Part shown: one piece after another, positions 1 to 7,574 of the stretch
How the letters are laid out: each line of letters opens with the position of its first letter
Position numbering within the stretch: position 1 is the stretch's first letter
From: Planctomycetota bacterium
GTDB taxonomy: Bacteria; Planctomycetota; JAPUJT01
Direction: 5' to 3'
Length of the DNA: 64,000 bases
Assembly (NCBI GenBank): GCA_027296055.1
Contig: JAPUJT010000169.1
Coordinates: forward strand, 45,366-109,365
The notes under the pieces: model-generated
What the model saw: the letters and a program-made list of their open reading frames with translations, nothing else
What the model was told of the DNA's origin: nothing
The model's database searches: none
Program-made: the position numbers and the translations under genes

Positions 1-612
1 TTCTTCTGTGCAGGCGCCAACATCAAGATGCTCGCCGCCGCCGAACCTCGGTTCAAGTACTACTTTTGCCTCCACGCCAACGAGACGTTGAATCGGTTCG
101 AGCAGACTCCGAAGCTCGTGATCGCCGCCCTCAACGGGCACACCGTCGGAGGAGGCCTCGAGATCGCCCTCGCCTGCGACATCCGCGTCGCCCGTCAAGG
201 GGGAGGGAAGATAGGGCTGCCGGAGGTGACGCTCGGCGTTCTCCCAGGCACCGGAGGGACCCAGAGACTGGGACGACTCATCGGTCGGAGCAAGGCCATC
301 GAACTGATGGCGACCGGGCGTACCTTCGCTTTCGAGGAGGCCCTCGATCTAGGCATCGTCAACGCGATCTATCCGTCGGAGGACTTCATGACAAAGGTGA
401 TGGAGTACGCCCGGAGTTTCTGCCCGCCCAGCAAGGCGAGCATGGCGGTGGGCCGGATCAAACGAGCCGTCTGTTCGGGTCTGGAGGTACCCCTTTCGGA
501 AGGGCTGGCGATCGAGCGGGAACTACAGCAGCAGCTGTTCGAGAGCGGGGACGCCAGAGAGGGACTCGACGCCTATATCGAGAAGCGTAAGCCAAAGTTC
601 AAGGGCGCGTGA
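1..612 (+). CDS. Enoyl-CoA hydratase/isomerase (crotonase), 5' end outside window
   Basis: Crotonase-fold enzyme expected to hydrate a 2-enoyl-CoA in cytosolic acyl-CoA catabolism. The frame is open from the first base, and the residues before the first Met (FFCAGANIKM) already match the oxyanion-hole segment of crotonases, so roughly 60 N-terminal residues lie upstream. Both acid/base glutamates are present, in GGGLEIALACD and LPEVTLGVLPG, so a true hydratase is likely. It heads a run of same-strand acyl-CoA genes; the next start is 39 bases away. The substrate cannot be told from sequence. Confidence 0.9.
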   Translation, partial: FFCAGANIKMLAAAEPRFKYYFCLHANETLNRFEQTPKLVIAALNGHTVGGGLEIALACDIRVARQGGGKIGLPEVTLGVLPGTGGTQRLGRLIGRSKAIELMATGRTFAFEEALDLGIVNAIYPSEDFMTKVMEYARSFCPPSKASMAVGRIKRAVCSGLEVPLSEGLAIERELQQQLFESGDAREGLDAYIEKRKPKFKGA

Positions 613-651
613 CCGTAATATCGCGGCTCAGGAGGCTGAGCGGAGGATAGC

Positions 652-1422
652 ATGAACTCGACGGTCCAGGTAGAACAGACCGGCAGGGTGGCGACGGTCA
701 CGATCGATCGTCCTCCCCTCAATGTGCTCGATATCGCCACGATCCAGAGCCTCCATCAGACGATCGAGAAGGTCTCAGGCGAAGGCGCGACCGATATTCT
801 CGTCCTGCGGACGGCAGGGGAGAGGGCTTTCTCGGCGGGCGTCGAGGTCTCGGACCACACGCCCGACAAGATCCCTTCCATGCTCGAGGCCTTCCACGGT
901 TTGATCCTCCTGTTCCTCGAGATCGATCCGGTCTCGATCGCCGAGGTGCAGGGACCTGCCCTCGGCGGGGGCGCCGAGCTGGCCCTCGCCTGCGACCTGG
1001 TCGTCGCTGCCACCGAGAGTCGCTTTGCCTTTCCCGAGATCGATCTCGCCTGTTTCCCTCCCGTCGCCCTCGCCACACTCCCTCATCGGATCGGCCCCCA
1101 GAGGGCCGCCGAGCTTGTCCTGCTGGGGGCGCCGTTTTCTGCCGAGGAGGCCCGCCAGATGGGTCTCGTCAATCGCACGGTCCCGCGGAAGGATCTTTCG
1201 TCGGCGACACGGGCCCTCGTCGAATCGCTCGGCCAGAAGAGTCCGGATGCCCTCAAGCTCACCGCTCGCACGCTTCGCTCGATGGTGAAGAAATCTTACA
1301 CCCAGTGGATCCGCGATGCGGAAGACGTCTACCTGAAGCAACTCACCGAGCTGGCCGACATGCACGAGGGGATCCGAGCCTTCATGGAGAAGCGAAAGCC
1401 CAGGTGGAGGGTCTCCGGGTGA
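652..1422 (+). CDS. Crotonase-family protein, possibly dienoyl-CoA hydratase (Dch-like)
   Basis: 256-residue crotonase. The first catalytic Glu is in GGGAELALACD and the second in FPEIDLACFPP. The usual GxxPGxGxTQRL stretch after the second Glu is replaced by ACFPPVALATLPHRIG, so the acyl pocket differs from ordinary enoyl-CoA hydratases. The segment FSAGVEVSDHTPDK and the ACFPP stretch resemble what I recall of cyclohexa-1,5-diene-1-carbonyl-CoA hydratases of anaerobic benzoyl-CoA degradation; this is an inference from memory. GGAGG sits 6 bases before the ATG. The stop overlaps the GTG of the next gene, so the two are translationally coupled. Confidence 0.8.
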   Translation: MNSTVQVEQTGRVATVTIDRPPLNVLDIATIQSLHQTIEKVSGEGATDILVLRTAGERAFSAGVEVSDHTPDKIPSMLEAFHGLILLFLEIDPVSIAEVQGPALGGGAELALACDLVVAATESRFAFPEIDLACFPPVALATLPHRIGPQRAAELVLLGAPFSAEEARQMGLVNRTVPRKDLSSATRALVESLGQKSPDALKLTARTLRSMVKKSYTQWIRDAEDVYLKQLTELADMHEGIRAFMEKRKPRWRVSG

Positions 1423-2447
1423 AGGCGGTAGTCATCCGGGAACACGGCGGCCTCGACTCGCTCCTGTGGGAAGACCTCCCGGATCCGGAGCCCAAGGCGG
1501 ATGAGGCGCTGGTGGAGGTGAAGGCGTGCGGGGTCAATCACCTCGACCTCTGGCTGCGCAAGGGAGTTCCGGGTCACAGGTATCCCCTTCCCATGATTCC
1601 GGGAAACGACATTGCCGGAGTCGTGCGGAAGGTGGGCTCCGCCGTGAAGGAATTCAAGGCGGGGGACGAAGTCATCGTGGCTCCGGGGATCTCCTGCGGA
1701 AAGTGCGCCGCCTGTGCCCAGGGCGACGATCATCTCTGCCGATGGTACGGGATCATCGGCGAGCACCGGGACGGGGGCTATGCCGAGCTCGTCTCCGTAC
1801 CCGGCGGAAACCTGCTCTCGAAGCCCCAGGGCATCTCGTTCAAGGAAGCGGCCGCTTTTCCACTTGTATTTCTTACCGCATGGCACATGATCGTGGACCG
1901 GGCCGGTGTCCGGGAAGGCGAAGACGTCCTCGTCCATGCCGCGGGGTCTGGCGTAGGGAGCGCGGCGATTCAGGTGGCCCGCCTCCACGGGGGCAACGTG
2001 ATTGCCACCGCCGGTTCGAAGGAAAAGCTCGACCGGGCCAAGGAACTGGGTGCGACGCACCTGATCGACTATCGGAAGGAAGATTTCGCGGACAGAGTCC
2101 GAGAAATCACACACAAACGCGGCGTCGATGTCATCGTCGACTCGGTCGGAAAAGATACCTGGCCGGGGAACATCAAGTCGCTGGCCAAGGGCGGGCGCCT
2201 CGTCTTCTGCGGGGCGACGTCGGGCTGGGACGTCACGACGGATGTCCGTCGCGTCTTCTTCAAGGGGCTGTCGATCCTCGGTTCCACGATGGGAACCCGG
2301 GGCGAGCTTCGTGAGGTGCTGGCCCACCTGGCGTCCGGACGCCTGAAAGCGGTCGTCGATTCGGTGCTTCCCCTGGAGCAGGCCCGGGAGGCCCACAGAA
2401 AACTGGAGGCCCGAGAGGCCTTCGGGAAGATTATCCTCGAGCCCTGA
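1419..2447 (+). CDS. Zinc-binding alcohol dehydrogenase-like oxidoreductase (MDR family)
   Basis: 342-residue medium-chain dehydrogenase/reductase. The GroES-like N-terminal half carries a structural-zinc cluster (CGKCAACAQGDDHLC); the Rossmann half contains GSGVGSAAIQVA. The usual GHE of the catalytic zinc site is replaced by GND (IPGNDIAGVV), as in quinone-oxidoreductase-like members, so zinc catalysis is doubtful. I chose GTG at 1419, overlapping the previous stop as GTGA with GGTGGAGG upstream; the frame is open further 5' but those residues overlap the crotonase. It probably oxidises or reduces a hydroxy-/oxo- or enoyl-CoA intermediate of this cluster. Confidence 0.82.
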   Translation: MKAVVIREHGGLDSLLWEDLPDPEPKADEALVEVKACGVNHLDLWLRKGVPGHRYPLPMIPGNDIAGVVRKVGSAVKEFKAGDEVIVAPGISCGKCAACAQGDDHLCRWYGIIGEHRDGGYAELVSVPGGNLLSKPQGISFKEAAAFPLVFLTAWHMIVDRAGVREGEDVLVHAAGSGVGSAAIQVARLHGGNVIATAGSKEKLDRAKELGATHLIDYRKEDFADRVREITHKRGVDVIVDSVGKDTWPGNIKSLAKGGRLVFCGATSGWDVTTDVRRVFFKGLSILGSTMGTRGELREVLAHLASGRLKAVVDSVLPLEQAREAHRKLEAREAFGKIILEP

Positions 2448-3217
2448 TGAACACGGACTACGAAACCATCACCCTCCAGCTGGAGTCGGGGATCGCCACC
2501 CTGACCCTGAATCGGCCGGACGTGCGCAACGCGATCAATCTCGCCATGGTCCGGGAGATCACGGGCGTGCTCGACGATCTGGCGCCGCGGGACGACGTCG
2601 GCGCTCTGATCGTCACCGGGGCCGGAGGAAAGGCGTTCGCGGGCGGTGCGGACATCAAGGAACTGAGAGACCGGACCCATCGCGAGTCCCTTCAGGCGAT
2701 CTACTCCACCCTCTTCAGAAAGCTGGAGGGCTTTCCGCATCCGACCATCGCCGCTGTCGTCGGATACGCCGTCGGAGGGGGATGCGAGCTTTGTCTCGCC
2801 TGCGATCTGCGGGTCGCGGGGGAGGGGGCGCGCTTTGGCCAGCCGGAGGTCAACCTCGGCATCATGCCGGCCGCCGGCGCCACGCAGAGGCTACCGCGCC
2901 TCATCGGTCTCGGGCGCGCCAAGGAGCTTATCTTCACCGGCGAGATCATCGATGCAGCCCGGGCGCTCGAGATCGGGCTCGTGAACCAGGTCGTGCCGGA
3001 TGGAGAGGTGATGGCCGCGGCGAAACGACTCGCCGCAAAGATCCTGGAAAAAGGCAGGCTTGCCGTCCGACTGGCCAAGGCCGCCCTGAACGCATCCGGA
3101 GGAGGGACACCGGAAGTGGGGCTGTGGCTGGAGTCGGTCAGCCAGGGCATCCTCTACGACACCGAGGAGAAACGTCAGCGAATGACAGATTTCCTCGAGA
3201 AGAAGAAAAAGAAATAG
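2447..3217 (+). CDS. Enoyl-CoA hydratase
   Basis: 256-residue classical crotonase. Oxyanion-hole segments AFAGGADIKEL and GYAVGGGCELCLACD are present, and the second Glu is in FGQPEVNLGIMPAAGATQR. It matches short-chain enoyl-CoA hydratases (crotonase/FadB-type) over its full length and is the most canonical of the four crotonases here. Its ATG shares one base with the preceding TGA, so it is coupled to the dehydrogenase. It would supply 3-hydroxyacyl-CoA to the 3-hydroxyacyl-CoA dehydrogenase at 4437. Confidence 0.92.
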   Translation: MNTDYETITLQLESGIATLTLNRPDVRNAINLAMVREITGVLDDLAPRDDVGALIVTGAGGKAFAGGADIKELRDRTHRESLQAIYSTLFRKLEGFPHPTIAAVVGYAVGGGCELCLACDLRVAGEGARFGQPEVNLGIMPAAGATQRLPRLIGLGRAKELIFTGEIIDAARALEIGLVNQVVPDGEVMAAAKRLAAKILEKGRLAVRLAKAALNASGGGTPEVGLWLESVSQGILYDTEEKRQRMTDFLEKKKKK

Positions 3218-3318
3218 CGGCCGTAACCTGAATCTTGCGATCCGATCGATATCCGTTCTTCGCTGGGCGACGCTCCGATGGCGGATCGGGTCCCGGGGGA
3301 ACATTGGGGGAACCCATC

Positions 3319-3840
3319 ATGATTCGAGCTCGATTTCTGGTCCTGACTCTGCTCGTGGCATCGGGATGCAGTGGATACAGGATCGTCGTCATCCAGGCAC
3401 CGACGACCAGCCTCACGGCCTATCGAGAGGTAATGATCGAAGGGATCGACGTCGATGCGTTCATGGAGAACAATCCCGCGTGGGCGCCGCGTAGGACCGA
3501 CATTCAGAACGGGCTAAATCAGGTGAAGGTTCTGGCCGAGGGGTACTTGCGGAGGAACCTCACCGTCGTACACGAGGCGGGGCCGGGGACGCTTGTCCTC
3601 AGCAGCGAACTCTTCGTTTTCAATCCGGGCAATCGTTTCCTGCGGTGGCTAGGGTTCGGCGGCGGAGCGGGGACCCTGGCCATCCGCGTGAACGTTGAGG
3701 ACGGTGAGACGGGTGATGTCATCGCCATCGGCGAGGTGTACGGAGTCGTACGAAACGGATTTTTCGGAGGCTCGTTCGGGGCAGCCTACAAGTTCGCCGC
3801 AATCGGCTTATACCATTACACGACGACGCGGCATAACTAG
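3319..3840 (+). CDS. Predicted lipoprotein, DUF4410-like
   Basis: 173-residue protein with a short lipoprotein signal (MIRARFLVLTLLVASGC); the Cys at 17 would be lipidated, placing it in the envelope. The body has the features I associate with DUF4410-type lipoproteins: strand-rich text ending in LRWLGFGGGAGTLAIRVNVEDGETGDV and a glycine-rich tail region. I took ATG 3319 because it gives the signal peptide; the frame extends further upstream without one. Function is unknown. It converges with the thioesterase gene, 5 bases between stops. Confidence 0.6.
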   Translation: MIRARFLVLTLLVASGCSGYRIVVIQAPTTSLTAYREVMIEGIDVDAFMENNPAWAPRRTDIQNGLNQVKVLAEGYLRRNLTVVHEAGPGTLVLSSELFVFNPGNRFLRWLGFGGGAGTLAIRVNVEDGETGDVIAIGEVYGVVRNGFFGGSFGAAYKFAAIGLYHYTTTRHN

Positions 3841-3845
3841 AATGT

Positions 3846-4295
3846 CTAGTCGGATTCGGCTTCGGGGGGCTCGAGAAACTTCTCGAGTGCCTCCCGGATG
3901 TGCCCGGGCATGACCATCGGCTTCCACTTGTCCAGATCCAGGGCCACCTTGGTCAGGGTGGCCCTTGCGCAGACGTTCCCCTTCTTTCGCGCCTCGAACT
4001 CGAAGACGGCCGAGGCCCCTCCCAGCCTGGATATCCAGACTCGAATCGCCAGTTCATCCCCGTAGCGGACGGGCCGCGTGAAGTTGCACTCGACGCGGAC
4101 CGTCGGGAATCCCATCCGATCCTTTCGAATCAGCTCCGGGTAGGGCAGCTTCAGACCATTCTCCATGAACTCCTCGAGAGCGACGTGGAAGTAGTCCATG
4201 AAGGATGGATAGTAGACCACGCCTGCAGGATCCACATCTCCGAACCGCACCTTGATGGGACACCAGAACGGCTCGTGCTGCTTCTCGGTTGTCAT
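3846..4295 (-). CDS. Acyl-CoA thioesterase, 4-hydroxybenzoyl-CoA thioesterase (hotdog) family
   Basis: 149-residue hotdog-fold thioesterase that would hydrolyse an acyl- or aroyl-CoA. The catalytic Asp motif FGDVDPAGVVYYPSF is typical of the 4HBT/YbgC group. I start at the ATG at 4295, preceded by GGAGA; a longer open frame upstream adds low-complexity residues that do not fit the family length of about 140. It is transcribed divergently from the 3-hydroxyacyl-CoA dehydrogenase gene across 141 bases. It may release free acids or recycle CoA for the surrounding pathway. Confidence 0.85.
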   Translation of the reverse strand: MTTEKQHEPFWCPIKVRFGDVDPAGVVYYPSFMDYFHVALEEFMENGLKLPYPELIRKDRMGFPTVRVECNFTRPVRYGDELAIRVWISRLGGASAVFEFEARKKGNVCARATLTKVALDLDKWKPMVMPGHIREALEKFLEPPEAESD

Positions 4296-4393
4296 CGGGG
4301 TCTCCTCAGAGGTGAGGCGGCATGATAGCCGAGGCGGGATGGAGTGGCAAGCCACGGGGGGAGGCCTCTCTGGCCGGTTCCGATTCCGATCCC

Positions 4394-4399
4394 TATAAT
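4394..4399 (+). promoter_or_regulatory. Candidate -10 box of the hbd-like gene
   Basis: TATAAT lies 38 bases before the GTG chosen at 4437; the -35 region (TGGCCG around 4371) is poor. A start near 4406 leaves a short leader carrying GGAGG, which supports GTG 4437 over the ATG at 4398 inside this box. Confidence 0.5.
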
Positions 4400-4436
4400 G
4401 GCAATCCAACGTATTTCAGCGAGAACGGAGGAGGCG

Positions 4437-5297
4437 GTGAAGAGCAGGGAGATTCACAACGTAGCGGTCATCGGCGCGGGCACGATGGGCCACGGTATCG
4501 CCCAGGTGGCGGCCCAGGCGGGGGCCTCTGTGATCCTGAACGACGTCTCGCCGGAATTCATCGCCAAGGGGCTCGAGAGGATCCAGGCGAACCTCGAGGG
4601 GGGAATCCAGAGGGGGAAGCTGACGGCCGGGGATCGCGACCAGGTCCTTTCGCGCGTCGCCGGTGAGGAATCTTTCGAGACGGCCGTGGCCGACGTGGAT
4701 CTCGTCATCGAAGCGACCCCGGAGAAGGAGGATCTGAAGCGGGATCTCTTCGAGAAGCTCGGGAGGCTCACACCCGCGGAGACGATCCTGGCCTCCAACA
4801 CTTCTTCCCTTGGCGTCGCCCGCGTGACCGATCCGGCCGGACGTCCCGCAAAGTGCGTCGGGATGCACTTCTTCAATCCGCCCCACATCATGAAGTTGCT
4901 GGAGGTGATCCGGACCGATCGGACCTCGGAAGATACCCTCCGATCGGTGGACGAGATCGCGGAGCGGATGGGGAAACAGGTGATCCGGGTGAAGGACTTC
5001 CCGGGGTTCGCCACGAGCCGGCTCGGCGTGACGCTCGGCGTCGAGGCGATGCGGATGCTGGAGGAAGGGGTGGCCTCGGCCGAGGACATCGACAAGGCGA
5101 TGGAGCTCGGCTACAAGCATCCGATGGGACCGCTACGCCTCACCGATTTAGTCGGGCTCGACGTTCGACTCGCGATCTTGGAGCATCTCGAGCGCGAACT
5201 TGGCGACCGCTTCAAACCACCCGAGATCCTTCGAAAGGCAGTGAAGCAAGGGAAGCTAGGCAAGAAGACCGGTGAAGGATTCTACAGCTGGACCTGA
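4437..5297 (+). CDS. 3-hydroxybutyryl-CoA (3-hydroxyacyl-CoA) dehydrogenase
   Basis: 286-residue NAD(P)-dependent dehydrogenase oxidising 3-hydroxyacyl-CoA to 3-oxoacyl-CoA. The N-terminal Rossmann motif is GAGTMGHGIAQ; the catalytic segment reads SNTSSLGV followed by GMHFFNPPHIMKLLEV, and the C-terminal domain has the family KHPMGPLRLTDLVGLD. Length matches the Hbd family (about 282). I selected GTG 4437 with GGAGG five bases upstream; an in-frame ATG at 4398 overlaps the -10 box. It follows naturally from the enoyl-CoA hydratases in the same region. Confidence 0.92.
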   Translation: MKSREIHNVAVIGAGTMGHGIAQVAAQAGASVILNDVSPEFIAKGLERIQANLEGGIQRGKLTAGDRDQVLSRVAGEESFETAVADVDLVIEATPEKEDLKRDLFEKLGRLTPAETILASNTSSLGVARVTDPAGRPAKCVGMHFFNPPHIMKLLEVIRTDRTSEDTLRSVDEIAERMGKQVIRVKDFPGFATSRLGVTLGVEAMRMLEEGVASAEDIDKAMELGYKHPMGPLRLTDLVGLDVRLAILEHLERELGDRFKPPEILRKAVKQGKLGKKTGEGFYSWT

Positions 5298-5769
5298 GAC
5301 GGGGGGGTCCCCCGAAACCTACACGCCTTCACGTCGCAAAGCGCTGGGCCTGTTCGAAATCTGCGGCGTCGTGTTCATGATGATTCAGGCCAATGCGGTG
5401 TATGGCCGGAACAGTTCGGATTTACTGGTCAATATCTTGACCCCCGCGGTAGTCTTCCTGGCCATCGTGATGGCCTACCATCTCAAGCGCGTCATCTGGG
5501 AGATTCCGAGATCCATCAAACTCTCGACGGATGGGTTGCAGCTGCACAGGAGGGACGGAACCCTGGAAACATTCGCCTGGTCGGACGTCGATTCGGCTAC
5601 CAGAAGCAAGGCCCTCGGGGAACGGTTGAAGTTCGATATTGGCGGCCGGACGATCTGTCTGCCAAAGCTCGGATTGACCAAGGAAGAGTGGGAGAATATC
5701 GGCAAGACTGTGGGGACCTACCTCGCCCGGGAGGGGATAAAAGGGGACAGTCACCTTTTTTCTGAATAG
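5272..5769 (+). CDS. Hypothetical membrane protein with two N-terminal TM segments
   Basis: 165-residue protein I do not recognise by name. Two hydrophobic helices (about residues 25-46 and 52-72) are followed by a cytosolic domain with GLQLHRRDGTLETFAWSDV, which resembles bacterial PH-like domains. The GTG start at 5272 lies within the end of the dehydrogenase gene (26-base overlap) and has no clear Shine-Dalgarno, so the true start could be later. The last residues (KGDSHLF) are encoded by a dispersed GGGGACAGTCACC element, so the natural C-terminus may have been altered by its insertion. Confidence 0.55.
   Translation: MKDSTAGPETGGSPETYTPSRRKALGLFEICGVVFMMIQANAVYGRNSSDLLVNILTPAVVFLAIVMAYHLKRVIWEIPRSIKLSTDGLQLHRRDGTLETFAWSDVDSATRSKALGERLKFDIGGRTICLPKLGLTKEEWENIGKTVGTYLAREGIKGDSHLFSE
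5739..5761 (+). repeat. REP-like element, copy A
   Basis: GGGGACAGTCACC flanked by A4 on the left and T6 on the right forms an imperfect inverted repeat (AAAAGGGGA pairs with TCACCTTTT, one G-T). It sits in the last codons of the membrane-protein gene. The core recurs at 5792, 18023, 22392 and 52581. Confidence 0.6.
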
Positions 5770-5782
5770 GAGTAATCCGACC

Positions 5783-6679
5783 GTGGCCACCGAAAAGGTG
5801 ACAGTTCCCGGGGTGACTTCACCAGTAACAGACGCCCACGTCCATGTGCAGCCTTGGGGCCAGCTACTTCCTCAGGCGAAGTCGCTGCTGCGCGCCGGAC
5901 GAGCTGACCTCGAAGAGATAGACCGGCTCTTTCGCGATCCGGAAGCCTTCCTGGAGCATATCGAGGGCCAAGGGATACGCCGGGCGGCCCTGATCAACTA
6001 TGTGGCGCCCGAAGTGATGGGCTTCACCGAGGAGGTTAATGACTTCATCTCGACGTTTTGCAAGGGTCGGACGGATCGCTTGATCCCCTTCGGAGGAGTC
6101 GAGCCGCGCCGCGACAAGGGACAGGTCGCCGACTCGATGGATCGGATCGTGGGCGATCTGGGAATTCGCGGGATCAAGCTCCACCCGCCTCACCAGCTCT
6201 ACGCCGCCAACGCCTACTCGAATGGCGAAGTCTCGGGTCTGGCAACGGTCTACGAGAAGGCGCAGGAGGCGGGGATCCCGGTCATGATCCACACGGGGAC
6301 GTCCGTGTTTCCTGGGGCGCGGAGCCGGCTCGGGGATCCGATGGCGGCAGATGACATCGCGGTCGACTTTCGCGATCTGAAGATCATCCTTGCCCACGGC
6401 GGAAGACCGATCTGGATGGAGACGTGCTTCTTCCTCGTCCGACGCCATCCGAACGTCTACCTCGACATCTCGAGTCTCCCCCCGAAGCGGCTTCTCGACT
6501 ATTTCCCGCGCCTGGAGAAGATCGCATCGAAAGTGCTCTTCGGCACGGACTGGCCCGCTCCCGGGGTGGAGGGGATCGCCAAGAACCTGGAAGAGTTTCG
6601 AGCACTGCCCCTGGGGGATGAGGCGAAGACGGAGATCCTGTCCCGCGCCGCCGAGAGTGTCTTCGGCCCCGCCGCATGA
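5783..6679 (+). CDS. Amidohydrolase family 2 (ACMSD-like metal-dependent hydrolase or decarboxylase)
   Basis: 298-residue TIM-barrel amidohydrolase (PF04909 type). Metal ligands expected for the family are visible: HxH in DAHVHVQPW, His in VMIHTG, His in ILAHGG and Asp in LFGTDWP. Relatives hydrolyse or decarboxylate small aromatic or enol acids (for example aminocarboxymuconate semialdehyde decarboxylase), which would suit the catabolic neighbourhood. The GTG at 5783 follows AGGAG at longer than usual spacing; its first codons overlap repeat copy B, and a GTG at 5798 is an in-frame alternative. Confidence 0.82.
   Translation: MATEKVTVPGVTSPVTDAHVHVQPWGQLLPQAKSLLRAGRADLEEIDRLFRDPEAFLEHIEGQGIRRAALINYVAPEVMGFTEEVNDFISTFCKGRTDRLIPFGGVEPRRDKGQVADSMDRIVGDLGIRGIKLHPPHQLYAANAYSNGEVSGLATVYEKAQEAGIPVMIHTGTSVFPGARSRLGDPMAADDIAVDFRDLKIILAHGGRPIWMETCFFLVRRHPNVYLDISSLPPKRLLDYFPRLEKIASKVLFGTDWPAPGVEGIAKNLEEFRALPLGDEAKTEILSRAAESVFGPAA
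5792..5817 (+). repeat. REP-like element, degenerate copy B
   Basis: GAAAAGGTGACAGTTCCC repeats the core of copy A 30 bases upstream with T for G at one position, and continues into GGGGTGAC. It falls in the first codons of the amidohydrolase gene. Confidence 0.4.
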
Positions 6680-6684
6680 ACTCG

Positions 6685-7416
6685 TCAGTCTGATGGCGAG
6701 AGCCTTTTGACCTCGGCGAAGTGGATCAGGACCCCGAAACCATCCCGGGGATGGAGGAAGGCCTCTCGCCAGCGGCAGCCCTCGAAGATAACTTCGGGAG
6801 GATAGTCGAGACGGGCGGCAATCTTCACGCCCTTCTCCTCGAGCTGCCGTATCGTCGCGTCCAGGTCGTCCACGCGGAACGAGATGTGATGAACGCCCTC
6901 TCCGCGACTCTCCAGAAACCGCCGTATCACTCCGTCCCCGTCCGTGGGTGAAAGAAGCTCCAGAGAAAACCCTCCCACCTCGAACGGGGCGTAGCGAAAC
7001 GCCTGTCCGGGCACCTCCTCGGTCGGTCGAAACTTCGCCCCCAGGATATTCTCGTAGAACTCCTTCGCCTTCTCCAGGTCAGCAACGACCAGGCCGACCC
7101 GATCGCCACGGATCGGCGCCGCCGACTCAAAAGGGGCCACGTGGCGCGCCATCAGCGCCTCCAGATCCTCCGGCTTCACCGCCGAGTACCATGTCCCTTC
7201 CGGATAGACGGCGACGTTCGGGCCGACCTCACACAGACCGAGGCACCGCGTGCGTGTGACCCGGATCTCCTTGTTCAGCTTCAACTCCCGCATCCTGGCT
7301 TTCAGCTCCTTGAAGAGGGCGACGGAGCCCCTGTTTCCGCAAGCCGCCTTGCCTGGCTCCCGCTCGTTGACGCAGACGAAGATCGCCTTCCGGTACGGCC
7401 GGGGGAGGGGCTGCAT
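6685..7416 (-). CDS. Thioredoxin-like [2Fe-2S] ferredoxin fused to a VOC (methylmalonyl-CoA epimerase-like) domain
   Basis: 243-residue fusion. Residues 8-95 look like a thioredoxin-fold [2Fe-2S] ferredoxin: C15, C26, C58 and C62 (CxxxxxxxxxxC then CLGLC), followed by GPNVAVYPEGTWY. Residues from about 100 form a glyoxalase/VOC domain closest to methylmalonyl-CoA epimerase (GVHHISFRVDDLD, EAFLHPRDGFGVLIHF). The first metal His of the epimerase (usually DHIGIAV) is replaced by Arg in GDRVGLVVADL, so epimerase activity is uncertain. ATG at 7416 with GAGGAG upstream. It converges with the amidohydrolase and diverges from the flavin oxidoreductase gene. Confidence 0.78.
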   Translation of the reverse strand: MQPLPRPYRKAIFVCVNEREPGKAACGNRGSVALFKELKARMRELKLNKEIRVTRTRCLGLCEVGPNVAVYPEGTWYSAVKPEDLEALMARHVAPFESAAPIRGDRVGLVVADLEKAKEFYENILGAKFRPTEEVPGQAFRYAPFEVGGFSLELLSPTDGDGVIRRFLESRGEGVHHISFRVDDLDATIRQLEEKGVKIAARLDYPPEVIFEGCRWREAFLHPRDGFGVLIHFAEVKRLSPSD

Positions 7417-7537
7417 TCCGAACTCCTCGTGAAGACTGGATGGGGCAATGCTCTGGATCCGGTCAGAACCCCCGAATCTATCAGGAGGATCGCCCTTTCA
7501 CAAGGAACGGCCCCGGTTCGTCCCCTCGAGGCGTCCC

Positions 7538-7567
7538 TTGAAGGTCGGCGGATCCGGGGCGTATAAT
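7538..7567 (+). promoter_or_regulatory. Promoter of the OYE-FN3 gene, likely leaderless
   Basis: TTGAAG (7538) and TATAAT (7562) with an 18-base spacer. The ATG at 7575 begins 8 bases after the -10 box, where transcription should start, and no Shine-Dalgarno fits between them. This implies a leaderless or nearly leaderless mRNA. Confidence 0.6.
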
Positions 7568-7574
7568 GCTCTCC

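Noticed and set aside
3319..3840. Lipoproteins at 3319 and 52624 as paralogs
   Set aside because: They share only the lipoprotein signal and a strand-rich body; no aligned motif supports common origin.
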